A stretch of 63,655 nucleotides of DNA from positions 1 through 63,655 of the forward strand of contig DAIDBD010000003.1 of assembly GCA_027310305.1 (NCBI GenBank), in the 5' to 3' direction. This stretch comes from Herminiimonas sp. GTDB taxonomy: Bacteria > Pseudomonadota > Gammaproteobacteria > Burkholderiales > Burkholderiaceae_D. The position numbers were made by a program, and so were the translations under genes. Shown here one piece after another: positions 37,386 through 46,284 of the stretch (the first letter of the stretch is position 1; every line of letters begins with the position of its first letter). The notes beneath the pieces are model-generated. The model was not told the DNA's origin. It saw nothing but the letters and a program-made list of their open reading frames with translations, and ran no database searches.

Positions 37386-38777
37386 TTATACCGCACTGAC
37401 AAGCACCGCCGTTGCTGCATCGGCAGCGGCAGTGCCTTCCATCACGATGATCTTGCTCGGCGCGGCATCCTTGGAAGACAGCGTATCGGAAACCTCGCGC
37501 AACGGGCCGATTGCGGTGCCGTTGGCCATCCCCATCGGGTTGGTCTTGAAACTGGCGACCGGCGTCTTCTGACCAGTGACGTACACGCTATAGACGGTTT
37601 GCGGCTTGAGCTTGAAGAGCGATACTTCGAGCGAATCGATCACCCCGAGGTTGCGTGCGACGACGAACCCTTTGCCTGCGCCGGATACGGGCTTCAATGC
37701 AATGTTGATCGGTTCGCTATTGACGCGCGGAACAAGGTTGGCCGTTCCATCGCCTGCGGCGGCGTTCGATACATACACCAGCGCCTGCGGCGCCTGACCG
37801 ACCGGAGCGCGGGCAATGACCTTGTTGCTCGCCGTATCGATCACATCGACCGCATCGCCGTTTTCCAGCCCGATGTACATCCGGCTGCCGTCATCCGACG
37901 CCCAGATGCCGTGCGGCAGCGCGCCGACCGGGATCGTCGCCACCAGCTTCGGGCTGTCGTCGATGGTGAATACCTTGACCGCGTTCTCGCCGCCGATGGT
38001 GATGTAGGCGAATGTGCCGCCGGCCGTTTTGGCAAAACCCAGGTGGTTGGTGATCATGCCGGTATCGATGACGCCCTTGACCTCGAGCTTCCCGGTATCG
38101 ATGCGCGTGACCTTGCCGACGTCCTTGTGGGTCATCCACATTTCCCTGGCGTCGGGCGTGAACTGCAGGAACGGCGAGAACGGGCTGACGACCTTGATCT
38201 GCCTGACGACCTTGTGCGACTTCACGTCGATGACCTCGACCACCGGATTGAAGCTGGAAACGACGAACGCCAGTTTGCCATTGGGATGAAACAGCACCAT
38301 GCCGGGGCCGGCGGTGGTTTCGATGCGGCCGGTTTCTCTATAAGTGTTGGGATCGATCACGGAAATGTAATTTTCGCCGCGTACCACCGCCCACACTTCC
38401 TTGCCATCCGCAGTGAAAAAACCTTCGTGCGGCGAGCGGCCGATATAGGTAGTGCCCTTGACCTTGTTGGTCGCCGTATCGATGAACGTGATCGAATTGG
38501 AGCCGTTGGAAATCGCGATCAGGGTTTTGTGGTCCGGCGAAAAGCCTAGCCCATGCACATTGATCTCGCCCTTGTACAGCGGCGACAGCACATCGGGACG
38601 CTGGTTGCCCAGGCGGATCTGACCGAGCAGCGTGTTGGTGGCCGGGTTGACGACGGACACGGTATTGCTGTTCTGGTCGGCGGTATAGACACGATCCTGC
38701 GCTCCGGGCGCAGCCCATGCAAGGTTCGCGATCAAGGCGCCAGTAGTGGCGGCGGACAGCAGTGGAAAAATTTTCAT
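37386..38777 (-). CDS. secreted YVTN/YncE-type beta-propeller protein
   Basis: 463 residues with a signal peptide (LLSAATTGALIANLAWA). Repeated blade motifs include VYTADQNSNTVSVVNPATNTLLGQI, SNSITFIDTATNKV, ENYISVIDPNTY and GDAVDVIDTASNKVIA, giving a seven-blade YVTN-like propeller over about residues 25-330. A C-terminal domain of about 110 residues of unknown type follows. It lies between the DUF305 and SorA-like genes in the same operon. No catalytic residues are evident; binding or scaffolding in the periplasm is the default inference. Confidence 0.85.
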   Translation of the reverse strand: MKIFPLLSAATTGALIANLAWAAPGAQDRVYTADQNSNTVSVVNPATNTLLGQIRLGNQRPDVLSPLYKGEINVHGLGFSPDHKTLIAISNGSNSITFIDTATNKVKGTTYIGRSPHEGFFTADGKEVWAVVRGENYISVIDPNTYRETGRIETTAGPGMVLFHPNGKLAFVVSSFNPVVEVIDVKSHKVVRQIKVVSPFSPFLQFTPDAREMWMTHKDVGKVTRIDTGKLEVKGVIDTGMITNHLGFAKTAGGTFAYITIGGENAVKVFTIDDSPKLVATIPVGALPHGIWASDDGSRMYIGLENGDAVDVIDTASNKVIARAPVGQAPQALVYVSNAAAGDGTANLVPRVNSEPINIALKPVSGAGKGFVVARNLGVIDSLEVSLFKLKPQTVYSVYVTGQKTPVASFKTNPMGMANGTAIGPLREVSDTLSSKDAAPSKIIVMEGTAAADAATAVLVSAV

Positions 38778-38811
38778 GATTGGCTCTTTCTGTATTGGGA
38801 ATGGCGCGGGT

Positions 38812-39273
38812 TCATTTGGCTGGTGCCATGCCGCCGGATTGCCGTGCCTGATAGCGCCGCAACCATGCCTGCATGACGCGAATATCGTTTTGCTGTTCGG
38901 TAATGATGCCCTGCGCCAGATTTTTCATTTCCGGATCTTTTGTGTAAAGCAGCAGCGCTTTCGCCATGTCGATCGCGCCCTGATGATGCGGCATCATCAT
39001 CGTGACGAAATCATGTTCGGCCACACCGTTCATCGGCGCACGCTTCATGCCATCGTCCATCACCGCCATCGCATCGTCCATCAATGCAGAAAAAGACTTG
39101 GCGGTGCTGGCGACAAACGGTGCAGGCGGTGCGCCGGCAGCGGAACCATGATGCCGGTGCATCTGCTGGGCGCCGGCAGATGCACCGGCGGCAATCATGA
39201 ACGCGCCAACCGCGGCCCTTCGAAAAACCAAAGCAATCCTTGCAACATTACGCACGCGATATCCATTCATCAT
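38812..39273 (-). CDS. DUF305-family periplasmic protein
   Basis: 153 residues. N-terminal signal segment (VGAFMIAAGASAGA), then a helical DUF305 core with the His/Met motif FVTMMMPHHQGAIDMAKALL, which in relatives suggests copper or other metal binding. The start overlaps the anti-sigma stop by four bases, so it is coupled to it. The metal-binding idea is inference from the motif. Confidence 0.85.
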   Translation of the reverse strand: MMNGYRVRNVARIALVFRRAAVGAFMIAAGASAGAQQMHRHHGSAAGAPPAPFVASTAKSFSALMDDAMAVMDDGMKRAPMNGVAEHDFVTMMMPHHQGAIDMAKALLLYTKDPEMKNLAQGIITEQQNDIRVMQAWLRRYQARQSGGMAPAK

Positions 39274-40079
39274 GGTTTCTCCAGCTGCTCATAGACGGCA
39301 TTGGCGACACGCGTCAATTCGCTTTTATTGATGCCGGCTGACAACGCGTAGCCGAACTTGCCGTCGATCCAGTAAAACACGTTGACCGGTCCTTCTTGCG
39401 CAAAGCGGAAGCCGGTATCCTTGTTTTGCGCCTGTTCAGTGGAGACATATAACGTGAGCCGCTGGCCGGCGGTATCGTGATACATGAATTGCGCAACCGG
39501 GCCGCTCTCACCCGGCAGCAGACGCCCGCCGATCAACTCGTACCCCAGTTTGCCGAGTTTGGGCGGACGAATCTTGCTGCCGATTCGTTTCGACAGCCAC
39601 GCCACCAGTTGTTCTTCCTGATCGGCGCCGATCTCGACCGGGCGCCGCACGTCCGGACTGTAGACGACGTGGGCAATCGCCGCCTGACGCGCCAGGCCGG
39701 AAACGTTGAACAGCTTTGCCGACACCGAGTCAAGCGATTGCGCCAGCATCGCATCGGATTGCATTTTTCCGTGCAGCATCCATCCTGCCGCTCCGCTGGA
39801 AATCGCGATCGCCAGACCGGCCGCATAACGTTGCACATGCCGTTGCAGATGCCATGAGCACGCCCGCGGCGTCTCAGACAGCCGCGCCGGCACCGGTTCA
39901 TCCAGCACCGGATTGAACAGCGCGCGCAGCGCCGCAACCTGTTCGCGATAGGCATGCAACCGTTCCGCTTCGGCCGGCCTGGTTGCCAGATACGCGTCGA
40001 TCTCCACTCGTCTGGACTGCGGCAGCAAGCCATCGGCGTAAGCTTGCAAATCCGCTTCGGTAACAGGTAACGGGTTCAT
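39270..40079 (-). CDS. anti-sigma factor (membrane-anchored)
   Basis: 269 residues. An N-terminal zinc-finger-less anti-sigma domain (VTEADLQAYADGLLPQSRRVEIDAYL) is typical of ECF partner proteins. A single TM helix lies at about 87-103 (AAGLAIAISSGAAGWML). A periplasmic C-terminal domain (about 110-269) with FNVSGLARQAAIAHVVYSPDVRRPVEI is also found in other transmembrane regulators. The start overlaps the sigma stop by four bases, a classic regulator pair. Confidence 0.9.
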   Translation of the reverse strand: MNPLPVTEADLQAYADGLLPQSRRVEIDAYLATRPAEAERLHAYREQVAALRALFNPVLDEPVPARLSETPRACSWHLQRHVQRYAAGLAIAISSGAAGWMLHGKMQSDAMLAQSLDSVSAKLFNVSGLARQAAIAHVVYSPDVRRPVEIGADQEEQLVAWLSKRIGSKIRPPKLGKLGYELIGGRLLPGESGPVAQFMYHDTAGQRLTLYVSTEQAQNKDTGFRFAQEGPVNVFYWIDGKFGYALSAGINKSELTRVANAVYEQLEKP

Positions 40080-40582
40080 TTGACCACCTTCAACGGCGAC
40101 ACCACAGTGCGTCCTTCCATCAATGCGCGCAATCTTTCCCGTGCGCGCGACAGCCGCGACATGACGGTGCCGACAGGGATGCGCAAGGCAGCCGCGACTT
40201 CTTCGTACGTCATTTCTTCGAGCGCCACCAGCAACAGTATTTCGCGCTGCTCCGCAGGCAGCATTTTCAAAGCGGATTCCATGTCGCGGATTTCCAGTCT
40301 GTCCGTTTGCGGCGCATTGAAAGACGGCATCGGCGTGTCGTCGTCCAGCGCGACGGTAGCGACCGATGGCTTGCGAATCTGATCGACGTGCAGGTTATGC
40401 ATGATGCCGAACAGCCAGGCACGCATATCGCTGCCGCGCCGCCACGATGACAGTTTGTTCCAGCCGCGCTCCATGGTGTCCTGCACCAGATCGTCGGCAC
40501 CGGTCCGATCGCCGATCAACGCCCGCGCATAGCGACGCAGACGGGGAATGCAGGCAACCAGTTGCGCGCTTTCGTCTTGCAT
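40076..40582 (-). CDS. ECF RNA polymerase sigma factor
   Basis: 168 residues from the ATG at 40582. Region 2 is LIGDRTGADDLVQDTMERGWNKL with WLFGIMHNLHVDQIRK. Region 4 is LPAEQREILLLVALEEMTYEEVAAALRIPVGTVMSRLSRARERL. It heads the minus-strand operon with its anti-sigma factor, DUF305, beta-propeller, SorA-like and cytochrome genes, so it probably directs their transcription. The signal is unknown; metal or oxidative/sulfur stress is suggested by the target genes. Confidence 0.95.
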   Translation of the reverse strand: MQDESAQLVACIPRLRRYARALIGDRTGADDLVQDTMERGWNKLSSWRRGSDMRAWLFGIMHNLHVDQIRKPSVATVALDDDTPMPSFNAPQTDRLEIRDMESALKMLPAEQREILLLVALEEMTYEEVAAALRIPVGTVMSRLSRARERLRALMEGRTVVSPLKVVK

Positions 40583-40639
40583 GGCGAACTTTCGCGGAAT
40601 CAATCAGTGAGGAGCGTGCGATTCAAGGACAATTTCCGA

Positions 40640-41017
40640 TCAGTCCTTGACGACGTGCCAGACATTCTTGAAATTGTCGCCGCTGCGCTCGCCCGGTTTG
40701 CGGTCGGCTGCATACAGGTAAACCGGTTTTCCATTGTAGGCCAGTTGCCTTGAGCCATCGTCGCGCATGATCGTCGAATACGGTGCGGCAGGCTGCGCGG
40801 CACCGGCGGCAACCGGCGGCCAGAGCCCGGCGCAAGGCCCGTTGCAAGCACTTTTACCGCTGTCTGCGACGTCTTTGTCGAATGTATACACCGTCATGCC
40901 GGCAGCATTTACCAGAATGCCATCGACTTTCTTGAGTGCGCCGTTGTCGGCGAAGGCTGCGCCGGACGACAATAAAAGTGCGGCCAGCACCGGCAGTAAA
41001 ACGCGAATCGGTTTCAT
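40640..41017 (-). CDS. COG4315-type secreted repeat protein (YxxxxD motif)
   Basis: 125 residues from the ATG at 41017. Signal peptide (VLLPVLAALLLSSGAAFA). The family's two motifs are present: GMTVYTFDKD with SACNGPCAGLWPPV, and RQLAYNGKPVYLYAADRKPGERSGD. Members are secreted proteins of unknown function, often encoded beside ECF sigma genes, as here (57 bases upstream of the sigma gene, same strand). It may be part of the same regulon. Confidence 0.86.
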   Translation of the reverse strand: MKPIRVLLPVLAALLLSSGAAFADNGALKKVDGILVNAAGMTVYTFDKDVADSGKSACNGPCAGLWPPVAAGAAQPAAPYSTIMRDDGSRQLAYNGKPVYLYAADRKPGERSGDNFKNVWHVVKD

Positions 41018-41176
41018 GGGAATGCTCCATCGGTTGATTAAAGGCACGTTCAATTCGTCTCAAGCAGGCGTCTCGCATTTGCCTACACATGCGTATACGG
41101 GCACTCGGGCCGGACTATTCCGTCCCTTCAAAATATTTTTTGACGCCATCTGCTCGGCATCCCTGAACCGCTGGCG

Positions 41177-42304
41177 TCAGCCTAATAGCGCCATGACCAA
41201 CCGGTTGATCGCGACACCGCCGATTACCAGCCATGCAAACAGCAGCATGGCCAGCAGCAGCGGTTTTATGCCGGCCCTGCGAATCGCCGACAAATGGGTG
41301 GTGAGCCCAAGGGCCGCCATCGCCATTGCCAACAGCCAAGTATCGAGATCAATCGCCTCTGCCACCAGACCATGCGGCAACAGCGCTGCCGAATTCAATC
41401 CGACCATTGCGATGAATACGAAAGCAAACCACGGAATTGCCAGCCCGCCGCCGGCTTTGCCGCTTTCATGCTTGGCGGCCGCGAGATTTTTCGACGCGGA
41501 TTTCTTTTCTCGCGCAAGATAGGCGGAAAGCATGATCAGAAACGGCGCCAGCATCATGACGCGCACCATCTTCGCGATGACCGCGGTGTTGGCCGCCTCC
41601 TGGCTGACCGAACGGGCCGCTGCCATCACTTGCGCCACTTCGTGAATGGTCGATCCGGCATAGATGCCGAACGTTGATGGCGATGGTTCGAGCAAGTGCC
41701 ATTGCAGATTGAATCGATACAGCAGCGGATATAGAAAAATCGCCAGCGTGCCGAATACAACAACCGTCGAGACCGCGACGGCGACCTGTTCGGCGCGGCC
41801 GCGCACTACCGGCGCTGTGGCCATCACGGCCGCGGCGCCGCAGATCGAGCTGCCGGCGCCGATCAGGATCGCGGTATGGCGGTCCAGCCTGAACACCTTG
41901 GTGCCCAACAGCATCGCCAGCGCAAACGTCGACGCCAGCACCAGTGCGTCGATCGCCACGCCGGCCATGCCAACCTGTCCGATATCCTGAAAGGTAAGCC
42001 GGAAGCCATACAGAACGATGCCGAGCCGCAGCAGGTTTTGCCTGGAAAAGGCGACTCCCGCGCCGCAATGCGAAGCGAGCCGCGCAAACACGGTATTGCC
42101 GAGCACGATGCCGAGCACGATGGCAATCGTCAACACGCTCAAGCCATGTGACGCCAGCCACGCCACCTTGCCTAGCTCAATGGAAACGCCGGCGACGATA
42201 CCGCTTAGCGCCAAGCCCGGAAGTAGCGGCCCGACGCGCAGCGCCAAAATTTTTGTGACGGTGAGCCGCCGCGGAATAGCGTTGACAACGATCGGCGCAT
42301 GCAT
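41177..42304 (-). CDS. yeiH: YeiH-family putative sulfate exporter
   Basis: 375 residues from the ATG at 42304, chosen because GGAGA (42315-42311) is six bases upstream; the ATG at 42310 would abut it. About ten TM helices in the conserved pattern of the Cons_hypoth698 family. Landmarks are GIVLGNTVFARL, FGTLAIFLYPLL, SSICGAAAVMATAPVVRGRAEQVAVAVSTVVVFGT, and the FGIYAGSTIHEVAQV block. The E. coli-type yeiH sits next to yeiE, as it does here. Transport of sulfate or sulfite is an inference from the family name, but the nearby SorA-like sulfite enzyme fits. Confidence 0.85.
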   Translation of the reverse strand: MHAPIVVNAIPRRLTVTKILALRVGPLLPGLALSGIVAGVSIELGKVAWLASHGLSVLTIAIVLGIVLGNTVFARLASHCGAGVAFSRQNLLRLGIVLYGFRLTFQDIGQVGMAGVAIDALVLASTFALAMLLGTKVFRLDRHTAILIGAGSSICGAAAVMATAPVVRGRAEQVAVAVSTVVVFGTLAIFLYPLLYRFNLQWHLLEPSPSTFGIYAGSTIHEVAQVMAAARSVSQEAANTAVIAKMVRVMMLAPFLIMLSAYLAREKKSASKNLAAAKHESGKAGGGLAIPWFAFVFIAMVGLNSAALLPHGLVAEAIDLDTWLLAMAMAALGLTTHLSAIRRAGIKPLLLAMLLFAWLVIGGVAINRLVMALLG

Positions 42305-42392
42305 TTTCATTCTCCACATAACAGGCGGACCAAGTCCGTATGCTGGCAGTGTAGGCACCGGCGGGTAATTCGTAAAACGACTTGTTTATGTA

Positions 42393-42419
42393 TAATCAAC
42401 CTATTAAAAAGGCTGATTA
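42393..42419. promoter_or_regulatory. inverted repeat overlapping a -10 box, likely LysR-type operator
   Basis: TAATCAaCC at 42393 and its complement GGcTGATTA at 42411-42419 enclose an AT-rich centre. The left arm overlaps TATAAT (42391-42396), a likely -10 for the LysR-type gene starting at 42425. Binding here would repress that gene and could activate yeiH. Confidence 0.5.
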
Positions 42420-42424
42420 CGACT

Positions 42425-43354
42425 ATGCGGCTGACATTGAGACAACTGCAAATATTCCTGGCGGTGTCGCAGGCGGGCAGCACCGCAGCTGCAGCCGGCA
42501 TCGTTTCATTGTCGCAATCGGCGACCAGCGCAGCGCTCAACGAGTTGGAAAACGTGTTGAACGTCAAATTGTTCGACCGCGTCGGCAAACGGCTGATTCC
42601 GAATGACAACGCTCGCTTGCTGTTGCCCCAGGCCAGGCAAATGCTGGATGCCGCCGCAACCATCGAGCAGCAATTCGCCGCAACGGATGCATCCTCCGGA
42701 ATCGGCTTGCACATCGGCGCCAGCACCACCATCGGCAATTACCTTCTGCCTGCGATACTGGGTTCTCGCAGTACGCGCGGTACTGACATGTATCCGCGCG
42801 TGATGATTGCCAACACGGCGGATGTGGCACAAGCGGTCGCGAATTTCGAAGTCGATATCGGCCTGATCGAGGGGCCGTGCCATGAACCGGATCTGCAGGT
42901 AGAACCTTGGCTTCAGGATGAACTGATTATTGTGTGCGCTGCCGGTCATCCGATGATAAAGGGCAAGGAGAGCAGCAAGGTGTCGCTCAAGGCGCTGCGC
43001 ACGGCGGGCTGGCTGTTGCGGGAACCCGGTTCCGGCACGCGCGAGGCAGTGGAACACGCATTGGTGCCGCATTTGCACTACTTGCGCCCGGTCGGCGAAT
43101 TCAGCAATGCGGAAGCGATCAAGCGTGCGGCAGCGGCCGGACTCGGCATTGCCTGCCTGTCGAGATATGTGGTTGAAGACTTGATCGTAACGGGCCAACT
43201 GGCGGAAGTCAGGACGACGCTGCCATTACTTAACCGTAATTTTTACCTGGTCTACAGCAGACACAAAATTCTTTCCGCACGCCTGACCGGTTTCCTGCAG
43301 TTCTGCCGCCGATGGACCAGAGATTCATCGGCAATTCAAGGCGGCTCGGATTAA
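42425..43354 (+). CDS. LysR-family regulator, YeiE-like
   Basis: 309 residues from the ATG at 42425. The N-terminal winged HTH (MRLTLRQLQIFLAVSQAGSTAAAA, then LSQSATSAALNELENVLNVKLFDR) precedes a periplasmic-binding-fold effector domain. The effector loop shows TTIGNYLLP and EPGSGTREAVEHAL. YeiE paralogues regulate sulfite/sulfur stress genes. Here it is divergent from yeiH, and a SorA-like operon lies on the far side of yeiH. The frame is open upstream, but that part runs back into the yeiH start. Confidence 0.88.
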   Translation: MRLTLRQLQIFLAVSQAGSTAAAAGIVSLSQSATSAALNELENVLNVKLFDRVGKRLIPNDNARLLLPQARQMLDAAATIEQQFAATDASSGIGLHIGASTTIGNYLLPAILGSRSTRGTDMYPRVMIANTADVAQAVANFEVDIGLIEGPCHEPDLQVEPWLQDELIIVCAAGHPMIKGKESSKVSLKALRTAGWLLREPGSGTREAVEHALVPHLHYLRPVGEFSNAEAIKRAAAAGLGIACLSRYVVEDLIVTGQLAEVRTTLPLLNRNFYLVYSRHKILSARLTGFLQFCRRWTRDSSAIQGGSD

Positions 43355-43455
43355 GTCCGCCAAGTCGGTTTAAATCCCGCTATGAATACGCCATTGCGTT
43401 TCAAAAATCACGAGTCCGGCTCTGCGTCAAAATGAATGATTATTTCTGAAAAATT

Positions 43456-43938
43456 TCAATCGCCATCATCGCCATCATCGTCATCGCGCTCATGGCGGTG
43501 ATGCTCCCAATGCTTGCCATGATGGCGTTCTTCGCGGTCAATGTAATAGACGCGTTCCACAACCTGTACTGGTTGGCGAATAACCTGGACCGGTTCGCGC
43601 ACGACCGGAATCCGTTCACGGTCTATCACCGTACGACACCGTTGAACCGTCCTGTAGCCAGGCGCGCCTGAAGACATGCGGTCACCGGCGACCGCGCCGG
43701 TCATCGCTCCGACCGCGGTGGCGACGGTCTTGCCGTTACCGCCGCCGACCTGATTGCCGAGAATCCCCCCTGCAATGCCACCAAGAATGGCGCCACCGTA
43801 TCCGGAGCCTGCCGATTGCACCGGAACCTGCTCGCTCCAGCATTCCTGTCGCGGATGTTCCACGGTCCGGTATTCGTTGGCGTAAGCTGCCAGGGGCAAT
43901 GCCAATACAGCTATCGTGCTCAGTAATTTATTCATCAT
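43456..43938 (-). CDS. glycine-zipper 2TM-domain envelope protein 1
   Basis: 160 residues. Signal peptide (STIAVLALPLAAYA). The glycine-zipper segment GGAILGGIAGGILGNQVGGGNGKTVATAVGAM is at about 50-82. The C-terminal tail is His/Asp-rich (HHGKHWEHHRHERDDDDGDDGD) and could bind metal. A second protein with the same type of zipper is 159 bases upstream on the same strand. These resemble SlyB/OmpA-type 17-kDa surface-antigen modules; the function is unknown. Confidence 0.83.
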   Translation of the reverse strand: MMNKLLSTIAVLALPLAAYANEYRTVEHPRQECWSEQVPVQSAGSGYGGAILGGIAGGILGNQVGGGNGKTVATAVGAMTGAVAGDRMSSGAPGYRTVQRCRTVIDRERIPVVREPVQVIRQPVQVVERVYYIDREERHHGKHWEHHRHERDDDDGDDGD

Positions 43939-44096
43939 GGCAAGACCAGTAATGTGCGTTTACAAACCAAACGGTTCGACGGCTTTATCTCAAGCGCATC
44001 CGTATCCGGAAAAATTCATCGATTTGCAACGGAACGTATTCATTAACCTGGCGCCGGGCAAAATGTTCAAGACTTCGCATCCGGCCGCCCGCAAGA

Positions 44097-44615
44097 TTAT
44101 TGATTCCGTTTTGCAATTTCATTGCCGACATATCCGCCGCCTACCGCACCGGCAATCGTGGCAAGGGTGCGGCCGTTGCCGCCACCTACCTGGCTGCCTA
44201 ACAATCCGCCGACAACGGCACCCACGCCAATGCCGACAGGGCTATTTTGCGTGGCGGGCGCCGGTTGCTGATACACAGGCGCAGGTGAATACTGGCGAAC
44301 AGGCTCGGCCTGTGCCACCTGGACCGGCCTTGCGCGAGTCGGCGCTGCATGATGCTGGGCATACTGGTGATGCACGATCGTTTTGTGTTCGACGACTTGT
44401 TTGACGACGGCTGGAGCAATTGCCGCTTGCTGGATCGGTGCAGGCGCAACAACTGCAGTCTGGGCTGCGATGCGCGCCGTTTCCGCGGCGGTGCCATGCG
44501 AATTCGGAAGAATCCCGGTAATGGCGGCAACGCCAAGCAGGCTGACGAGCATCACGGAGACGGCAGCGCCTGCCATCAAAGGGTGAATACGGTTTGAGGT
44601 TTGATTCATTTCCAT
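44097..44615 (-). CDS. glycine-zipper 2TM-domain protein 2
   Basis: 172 residues. Single N-terminal TM anchor (AAVSVMLVSLLGVAAITGIL), a long Ala/Gln/His/Pro-rich periplasmic linker (about 35-125), and a C-terminal zipper (GIGVGAVVGGLLGSQVGGGNGRTLATIAGAVGGGYVGNEI). The zipper core shares the GLLGSQVGGGNG / ILGNQVGGGNG pattern with the downstream gene, so the two may be diverged duplicates with different membrane-anchoring styles. Confidence 0.82.
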   Translation of the reverse strand: MEMNQTSNRIHPLMAGAAVSVMLVSLLGVAAITGILPNSHGTAAETARIAAQTAVVAPAPIQQAAIAPAVVKQVVEHKTIVHHQYAQHHAAPTRARPVQVAQAEPVRQYSPAPVYQQPAPATQNSPVGIGVGAVVGGLLGSQVGGGNGRTLATIAGAVGGGYVGNEIAKRNQ

Positions 44616-44825
44616 TTACAACTCCGGTAAATACGTTCGATGTGGTGTAAGGCCAGAATAATTTGTGCCGCATCGGATGAATAGACGAAAAGCTGTATCA
44701 AAAGTAAAAAGTTGTAACCGGGAAAATGAATGATTCGAATGCATAACCACTCCAGAGACGATGGAAAGATGCCATCAAACTGCTAAAATGATTTTGGGTC
44801 GGCTATCTTCACAAAGGGAGGCGGT

Positions 44826-45122
44826 ATGACTGCGAATTTGGAAGCACTGCAAAGCTTGCTCCTTGAGATTTCCGAGCTCGGCGCCGCGGCTGAGGATAAG
44901 GGTGTTACTAAAATTCCTTCGTTCGACCCGATAGTTGAAAAAGCCCGGGGTTTGGGAATCGATATTTCGGCTCCTACTACGCTAGACGACTTGCGCGCGG
45001 CAGTCGAAAATGCATGCGAACAAGGAAAAGACGGCGCGAATCCCGCAGGGGCTGCGGCAAATCCGGTGGCAGCGACAAGAATTCTTGGCAACCAAGCCGG
45101 CATGCCGGGGGATGGCCCTTAG
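44826..45122 (+). CDS. unknown 98-residue protein
   Basis: Not recognised. The ATG has a very good GGGAGG at 44817-44822. The N-terminal 65 residues look alpha-helical and acidic (LLLEISELGAAAEDK, DPIVEKARGLGIDIS, TLDDLRAAVENACEQ). The last 30 residues are Gly/Ala/Pro-rich and probably disordered. The helical part has a weak visual likeness to Nif11-type leader peptides, but no modification enzyme is encoded near it, so I do not claim it. It converges on rpiA with 18 bases between them. Confidence 0.6.
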   Translation: MTANLEALQSLLLEISELGAAAEDKGVTKIPSFDPIVEKARGLGIDISAPTTLDDLRAAVENACEQGKDGANPAGAAANPVAATRILGNQAGMPGDGP

Positions 45123-45140
45123 GGGCCGCGCAGCAATAAC

Positions 45141-45830
45141 CTACGCTGCCGAACCCTGCCGAAACGTCATTGTCCTGACGCCATCCGCCATTCCAAGCAG
45201 GCCGACGTCCGCGCCGCGTTGCGCGAACAGGCCGACGGTGACGACCCCGACGATGCCATTGATCGCGGCTTCCATTTCCGCCGGATTCGGAATGTTCAAC
45301 CCGACGACGTCGATGATCACGCAGCCGTTATCGGTCATCAGCGGTCTGCCGTCTTTCAGGCGCAGCCGCGGCTCGCCGCCCAACGCAGCCAGCTTGCGGG
45401 CAACCACGGCCTGCGCCATCGGAATCACCTCCACCGGCAATGGAAAGCTGCCCAGCACATCGACCAATTTGGAGCCATCCGCGATACAGATGAATTTGCC
45501 GGCGACCGATGCGACGATCTTTTCGCGCGTCAGCGCGGCGCCGCCGCCCTTGATCATCGCACCGTGCGGCGTGATCTCGTCGGCGCCGTCGATATAGACC
45601 GGCATCGAATCGACATCATTGAGATCGAATACCGCAATCCCATGCGACTTCAACCGTGCCGCGGTCGCTTCGGACGACGCGACCGCGCCTTTGATGCGAT
45701 GCTTGATCCTGCCGAGTTCGTCGATGAAGAAATTTGCGGTGGAGCCGGTGCCGACGCCGATGATTTCGCCATCGACCACATAGTCGATGGCGGCACGGGC
45801 GACAGCTTGTTTGAGTTCGTCTTGGGTCAT
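45141..45830 (-). CDS. rpiA: ribose-5-phosphate isomerase A
   Basis: 229 residues, typical RpiA. Interconverts ribose-5-phosphate and ribulose-5-phosphate. [14 protein letters not shown] near the start is the phosphate-binding loop, YIDGADEI holds the catalytic acids, and [14 protein letters not shown] and PVEVIPMA follow in the usual order. Fits with the pentose-phosphate genes in the 47-56 kb part of the window. Confidence 0.97.
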   Translation of the reverse strand: MTQDELKQAVARAAIDYVVDGEIIGVGTGSTANFFIDELGRIKHRIKGAVASSEATAARLKSHGIAVFDLNDVDSMPVYIDGADEITPHGAMIKGGGAALTREKIVASVAGKFICIADGSKLVDVLGSFPLPVEVIPMAQAVVARKLAALGGEPRLRLKDGRPLMTDNGCVIIDVVGLNIPNPAEMEAAINGIVGVVTVGLFAQRGADVGLLGMADGVRTMTFRQGSAA

Positions 45831-46284
45831 GAGGAAACGTGGAAGAGGTCAAAGCGGTATTTTAACGGATAGGGTCGCCTATTCCGGCCAAAGCTGCCAT
45901 CAATCTCGCCACCGATTTTCTGCGTGCATCGCCAATCAGGATCTTTGCTATTTTCTTTACGGTTTGCGCGGCCCGTGCATTCCTGGAAACCCGGGAAACG
46001 TCACGCGGCCTCCGAGCAGCAATATCAGTGGCGTCCGCAGAATATCATGCAGACATGTTGGCGCGGGCAACACCGTGTTGACACAAATCAATGCTGAGAT
46101 GCCAGTGGCCCGATAAGCTCGCCAAAGTAGTTGTAAATATGCATGATCGCGGCAGGCGGCACGCTGTAAACCCGAACCGGAATCGAACCCTTCTTGCGGT
46201 TACTCTTGCTGGGTTTTTGCTCGGATCCGCCTATTTCAGTTATTTCAATCTTCTGACGGTTTTCTTATGCATCGGACTCTACAT
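45831..46284. other. 454-base gap, divergent promoter region of rpiA and the hydroxylase
   Basis: No convincing gene. An open frame near 46139 could make a short hydrophobic peptide (LLAVTLAGFLLGSAYFSYF), but it overlaps the hydroxylase frame and has no clear ribosome site. No strong hairpin or dispersed repeat seen. Confidence 0.4.

Noticed and set aside
46161-46183. tRNA T-arm-like string GGTTCGATTCC on the minus strand
   Set aside because: The flanking bases do not form the T stem, and no acceptor, anticodon or D arm could be built around it.
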